From assembly GCA_027450045.1 (NCBI GenBank), contig DAIDKM010000001.1, positions 1 to 64,000 on the forward strand: DNA of 64,000 nucleotides. Direction: 5' to 3'. Under the pieces are notes generated by a model that was not told the origin of the DNA, did not search any database, and was given only the letters and a program-made list of their open reading frames with translations. A program made the translations under genes and the position numbers. Source of the stretch: Paludibacter sp. GTDB lineage: Bacteria > Bacteroidota > Bacteroidia > Bacteroidales > Paludibacteraceae. Of the stretch, positions 61,295-64,000 are shown piece after piece (the first letter of the stretch is position 1; every line of letters starts with the position of its first letter).

Positions 61295-61705
61295 TTACGC
61301 CATTGAGGGAGGAGCACGAAGAGAATAAATTGCCTTAGAACTCTGGTAATGAGCTATAAAGCAATACGTGGTTTGAATCTTAGCAACAAATGTCAAATTT
61401 GAGAAATCATACGTAGTTGCAATGTAACCTAACGTGTGAAATTGATATAGCGGATAAATGGCTAAAATATGCGTTGTGCGACATTTTTTGTGTGCAGGAA
61501 GAGGCGTCTTTGCTTTTTGCGGGTGGTATTGACTTTTTATAATGGTAGTTTTAGATTTGGTCTTGGCCTTAATCTTAGATACCAAATGATAATGATGCGC
61601 AGAACGTTCTCCATAAGAAACTTGTGAAAACCCCAATGTAAAGGCATACAACCCGATGATGAGCAGTATTTTATATAAGGGATCTATTTGATGGTTATGT
61701 TTCAC
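61295..61705 (-). CDS. Small exported basic protein with C-terminal RAPP motif
   Basis: A 136-residue protein with a hydrophobic N-terminal segment (YKILLIIGLYAFTLGFSQ), then a very basic middle rich in Lys, His and Thr, a YxxTYDFSNLTF stretch, and the C-terminus SLRAPPSMA. I do not know its family. Small exported Bacteroidota proteins with a similar -R-A/G-PP ending occur, I believe, beside metal or TonB uptake genes, but that is memory, not evidence here. A clean TATCTTTG promoter element 20 bases upstream supports it as a real gene with a very short leader. Confidence 0.6.
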   Translation of the reverse strand: MKHNHQIDPLYKILLIIGLYAFTLGFSQVSYGERSAHHYHLVSKIKAKTKSKTTIIKSQYHPQKAKTPLPAHKKCRTTHILAIYPLYQFHTLGYIATTYDFSNLTFVAKIQTTYCFIAHYQSSKAIYSLRAPPSMA

Positions 61706-61724
61706 AAATCTCTATTTTGATGGC

Positions 61725-61732
61725 AAAGATAA
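61725..61732 (-). promoter_or_regulatory. -7 element for the small exported protein gene
   Basis: TATCTTTG on the minus strand, 20 bases before the start codon, implying a leader of only about 13 bases. Confidence 0.6.
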
Positions 61733-61896
61733 TACTTATCACTTAAACAAGACAATTTCGCATATTGTGAACGCTATTATTTTTGAAATAATAAGTCCAT
61801 GAATCGTGATTTAATGAATGTCGACATTTGCAACAGCTCTTCATTTCGTCGATTTTTTCATGGTAAAAAATGTGACGAGACTCGTCCAATTTTTAT

Positions 61897-61904
61897 TACT
61901 TTTG
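61897..61904 (+). promoter_or_regulatory. -7 element for DUF3822-rsmD
   Basis: TACTTTTG, 45 bases before the DUF3822 start. The -33 box is not evident. Confidence 0.55.
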
Positions 61905-61948
61905 CACTACAAACTTTTTAGCGCGTTGCTGTAGTTTAATTGTGATAT

Positions 61949-62770
61949 ATGAATGATCGTTTTCTCTCTACACATTTTCAACATGAATTGCTCTCTTCTT
62001 ATCATTTCATATTGAATATCAATCAACCAATGTGGTCTTGGGTCATTGTGGAAAGGGAGACACACACTGTGGTTGCAGCAAATCGAGGAATTTATCATTC
62101 TTTTTCTGATATTGAAACAGCATTGAATCAATGGAAATTGAGCGCTTTTGGCCAGGCTAGTATTCTTACTTTTTCGGAAGACAATGTACTTGTGCCGATT
62201 TCTTTTTATGATGAAAACGAAAAGCAGGCATTGTTTCAGTTTTGTAACGATTTATCACAAGGTTCTTTTATTGAAACGAATGCAATTATTGCAACAGAAA
62301 TGATGAATCTCTTTTCAATTCCCGAAGAATTGCATTCATTGAAAAATAAAATATTGCCTCAAGCTGTACAATATCATGTGTCTACTTCATCCATTTTGGC
62401 GGCCCATCAACTTTCACAGCAATCGTTTCATCCCATTATATTAATTGGAATCTATCAGGAAGCAATTTCTCTAACTATTGCAGATGGGGGTAAAGTCTTG
62501 TTTTCAAATTATTTCCGGTCAATAACTCAAGAGGATATGCTTTATTGGATAGTTCGCTTAATAGAGCAATTAGAGTTAGATGGCACCAAAATAGCTCTTT
62601 ATGTAAATGGAAGTAAGCCTCTTGTAAGCGAACGAATGGTATATCTTACATCCTATTTTAGCAAAGTGTTACCTTTGCCTTTTCCTTCGTTTTTATCCAT
62701 TGCAAAAGATGCACCGGAAGATTATTTCCAACCTTTTATCGACTCGTTTTATTTATTGTTATGCGAATAA
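61949..62770 (+). CDS. DUF3822 protein
   Basis: A 273-residue soluble protein of DUF3822, found before rsmD in Bacteroidota. It has an ATPase/actin-like arrangement of two similar halves: a first half with WSWVIVERETHTVVAANRG and a second with IILIGIYQEAISLTIADGGKVLFSNYF, split here by the conserved Gly residues. No catalytic residues stand out and its function is unknown. Its stop lies inside the start of rsmD (10-base overlap), so the two are coupled. Confidence 0.88.
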   Translation: MNDRFLSTHFQHELLSSYHFILNINQPMWSWVIVERETHTVVAANRGIYHSFSDIETALNQWKLSAFGQASILTFSEDNVLVPISFYDENEKQALFQFCNDLSQGSFIETNAIIATEMMNLFSIPEELHSLKNKILPQAVQYHVSTSSILAAHQLSQQSFHPIILIGIYQEAISLTIADGGKVLFSNYFRSITQEDMLYWIVRLIEQLELDGTKIALYVNGSKPLVSERMVYLTSYFSKVLPLPFPSFLSIAKDAPEDYFQPFIDSFYLLLCE

Positions 62771-63306
62771 TTAGTGGCATTTTCAAAGGTCGGCGATTTG
62801 CACCTCCAACCAATATTACGGCGCGTCCTACAACCGATTTCGCCAAGGAATCACTTTTTAATGTACTCAATAACCGTTTTGACTGGTCGTCAGTATCAGT
62901 GCTCGATTTGTTTGCGGGGACAGGAAGTATAAGTTACGAATTTGTTTCTCGTGGCGTCAAAGACGTGATTGCAGTAGAAATGAGCGAACGACATCTCACT
63001 TTTATTCATCAAACAATAAACGAATTAGGGTTGAAAAATATGCTTCATCCCATGAGGATGGATGTTTTCCGATATATCAAAGGCCCCCATCATCCTAAGT
63101 TTGATATTGTATTTGCAGATCCTCCTTATGCTATGAACGAACTTTCAACCTTACCCGATTTAATTTTTCAATATCAGATATTAAAAGAGGAAGGACTGTT
63201 TATTTTGGAACATTCTGCAAAACATGATTTTAGAAAACATCCGAACTTTGTGGAAACACGTTCCTATGGCAATGTCCATTTCAGTTTCTTTCAGGCGAAT
63301 GTTTGA
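62761..63306 (+). CDS. rsmD: 16S rRNA (guanine(966)-N(2))-methyltransferase
   Basis: A 181-residue class I SAM methyltransferase that modifies G966 of 16S rRNA. N-terminal MRIISGIFKGRRF and TARPTTDFAKESLFNVL, SAM motif VLDLFAGTGSISYEFVSRG, and the catalytic motif FADPPYAM are all in place. It overlaps DUF3822 by 10 bases at its start and the convergent gene at 63281 by 26 bases at its end. Confidence 0.95.
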   Translation: MRIISGIFKGRRFAPPTNITARPTTDFAKESLFNVLNNRFDWSSVSVLDLFAGTGSISYEFVSRGVKDVIAVEMSERHLTFIHQTINELGLKNMLHPMRMDVFRYIKGPHHPKFDIVFADPPYAMNELSTLPDLIFQYQILKEEGLFILEHSAKHDFRKHPNFVETRSYGNVHFSFFQANV

Positions 63307-64000
63307 CCAATAGTTTTACTAAATCTATTCGGTTTTGTTCCATTTTCAGAATACGAAACTCAAAATTTTTTACTTGAATTGTTTCGTTTGCTTTAGGTAA
63401 ATGTTGATGATAATTTAAAATCAGGCCGGCAAGAGTGATGTAATCATCTGATTCTGGCAATCCAAGGTGAAATTGATGGTTGATCGCTTCAATTTCCAAG
63501 CGAGCAGAAAGCAGATATGTATGTGAATCAATTTGTTTTACGAGCAAAGCATTTTTGTCATGTTCATCTTCTATTTCTCCAAAAATTTCTTCTAAAATAT
63601 CTTCCATCGTGACTATACCTGCTGTTCCACCAAACTCATCTACAACAACGGCTAAACTCTTGTGTAATTGATTTAAAAGTTTCATCAGTCGATGCGCGGG
63701 CATGGTCTCTGGAACAATAGGAACGCTATTGATGTAATTTTTCCACGTGTCAGGATGACGTAGCATTTCCGATGAATGAATATACCCAACAATATTATCG
63801 ATATCATTTTGATACAATATGATTTTGGAATGTCCTGTTTCTATAAACAGTTGCTTCAATTGATCGGTTGTAGCCGTTTGTAAATCTACTGCCACTAATT
63901 CAGTACGCGGAACGATGCAATTGCGCAACTTTACGGACGAAAAATCTAGTGCATTCTGTAAAATTTCGACTTCGGTGCTGACAGGCGCCTCTTTTTCTGC
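63281..64000 (-). CDS. CNNM/CorC-like protein with CBS domains (partial)
   Basis: The last 239 residues of a protein that starts beyond the window. Visible in order: a segment EVEILQNALDFSSVKLRNCIVPRTEL typical of HlyC/CorC proteins (shown here cut at Ser-Val), two CBS domains (KIILYQNDIDNIVGYIHSSEML; LAVVVDEFGGTAGIVTMEDILEEIFGEI), and a C-terminal CorC_HlyC domain ending at HSPERN. The missing N-terminus would hold the DUF21 membrane domain. Such proteins are linked to magnesium or cobalt efflux, and one Bacteroidota branch is the gliding protein GldE; I cannot choose between them. Confidence 0.9.
   Translation of the reverse strand, partial: AEKEAPVSTEVEILQNALDFSSVKLRNCIVPRTELVAVDLQTATTDQLKQLFIETGHSKIILYQNDIDNIVGYIHSSEMLRHPDTWKNYINSVPIVPETMPAHRLMKLLNQLHKSLAVVVDEFGGTAGIVTMEDILEEIFGEIEDEHDKNALLVKQIDSHTYLLSARLEIEAINHQFHLGLPESDDYITLAGLILNYHQHLPKANETIQVKNFEFRILKMEQNRIDLVKLLVKHSPERN

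Overview
The window is about 64 kb of a Bacteroidota chromosome, most likely order Bacteroidales. I infer this from the gene content: a PorT-like type IX secretion protein, a DPP IV peptidase, DUF4254, DUF5683, DUF3822 and DUF2807 proteins, and a parA-parB-DUF5683-mltD cluster. It also fits the promoter grammar, in which TTTG, about 18-20 bases, then TAnnTTTG recurs upstream of many genes and is clearest at tRNA genes. Most genes lack a Shine-Dalgarno sequence, as expected for this phylum. A family-level placement (Paludibacter or Dysgonomonas relatives) is only a guess. NDH-2, thiol peroxidase, Nramp manganese uptake and a class II photolyase suggest an organism that meets oxygen and light.

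Layout. 1-1.3 kb: a short accessory-looking stretch (3' end of an unknown gene, a HicAB toxin-antitoxin module with an operator-like palindrome) ending at tRNA-Leu. 1.4-8.8 kb (minus): serC-serA-ridA, a DPP IV peptidase, ndh-rnhB and tRNA-Met. 9-19.4 kb (minus): M16 protease, MerR regulator, heptosyltransferase-parA-parB-DUF5683-mltD, DUF4254 and ahcY. 19.5-24.3 kb (plus): Yip1-like protein, smpB, aminotransferase, LolC/E-type permease, glycosyltransferase. 24.3-29.7 kb (minus): a complete 2-oxoacid dehydrogenase operon (E1 alpha, E1 beta, E2, E3) ending in a minimal lipoate ligase. 29.9-31.7 kb (minus): glycosyltransferase and DedA protein. 32-37 kb: prfB with a programmed frameshift, gpmI, porT, and convergent yicC-gmk. 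37-45.5 kb (plus): tsaB, PIF1-like helicase, patatin phospholipase, acyl-CoA synthetase, mtaB, tgt. 45.6-48.6 kb: lipoprotein, tRNA-Val and tRNA-Pro, tpx, an array of five 22-bp palindromic repeats, and a polyprenyl-phosphate glycosyltransferase. 48.6-64 kb: mntH, photolyase, a DUF2807 repeat lipoprotein, pyrC-ogt, a flavodoxin/DUF2007 fusion with an epimerase, an unknown exported protein, PBP4, a GT39-type glycosyltransferase, a small exported protein, DUF3822-rsmD and a partial CorC/HlyC-like protein.

Most of the window is core housekeeping: amino acid synthesis, 2-oxoacid oxidation with lipoylation, translation fidelity and tRNA modification (prfB, smpB, tsaB, mtaB, tgt, four tRNAs, rsmD), chromosome partition and envelope building. 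The least explained element is the exactly 22-bp-periodic array of 16-bp palindromes at 47471-47574. Other points of interest are the HicAB operator, the frameshift site of prfB with its strong internal Shine-Dalgarno, a Tgt lacking the usual zinc cysteines, an inverted-repeat divergent promoter between yicC and tsaB, and two small candidate membrane or exported proteins at 61.0-61.7 kb. Promoter elements also helped choose start codons, notably for the GT39-like gene at 59.3-60.8 kb.
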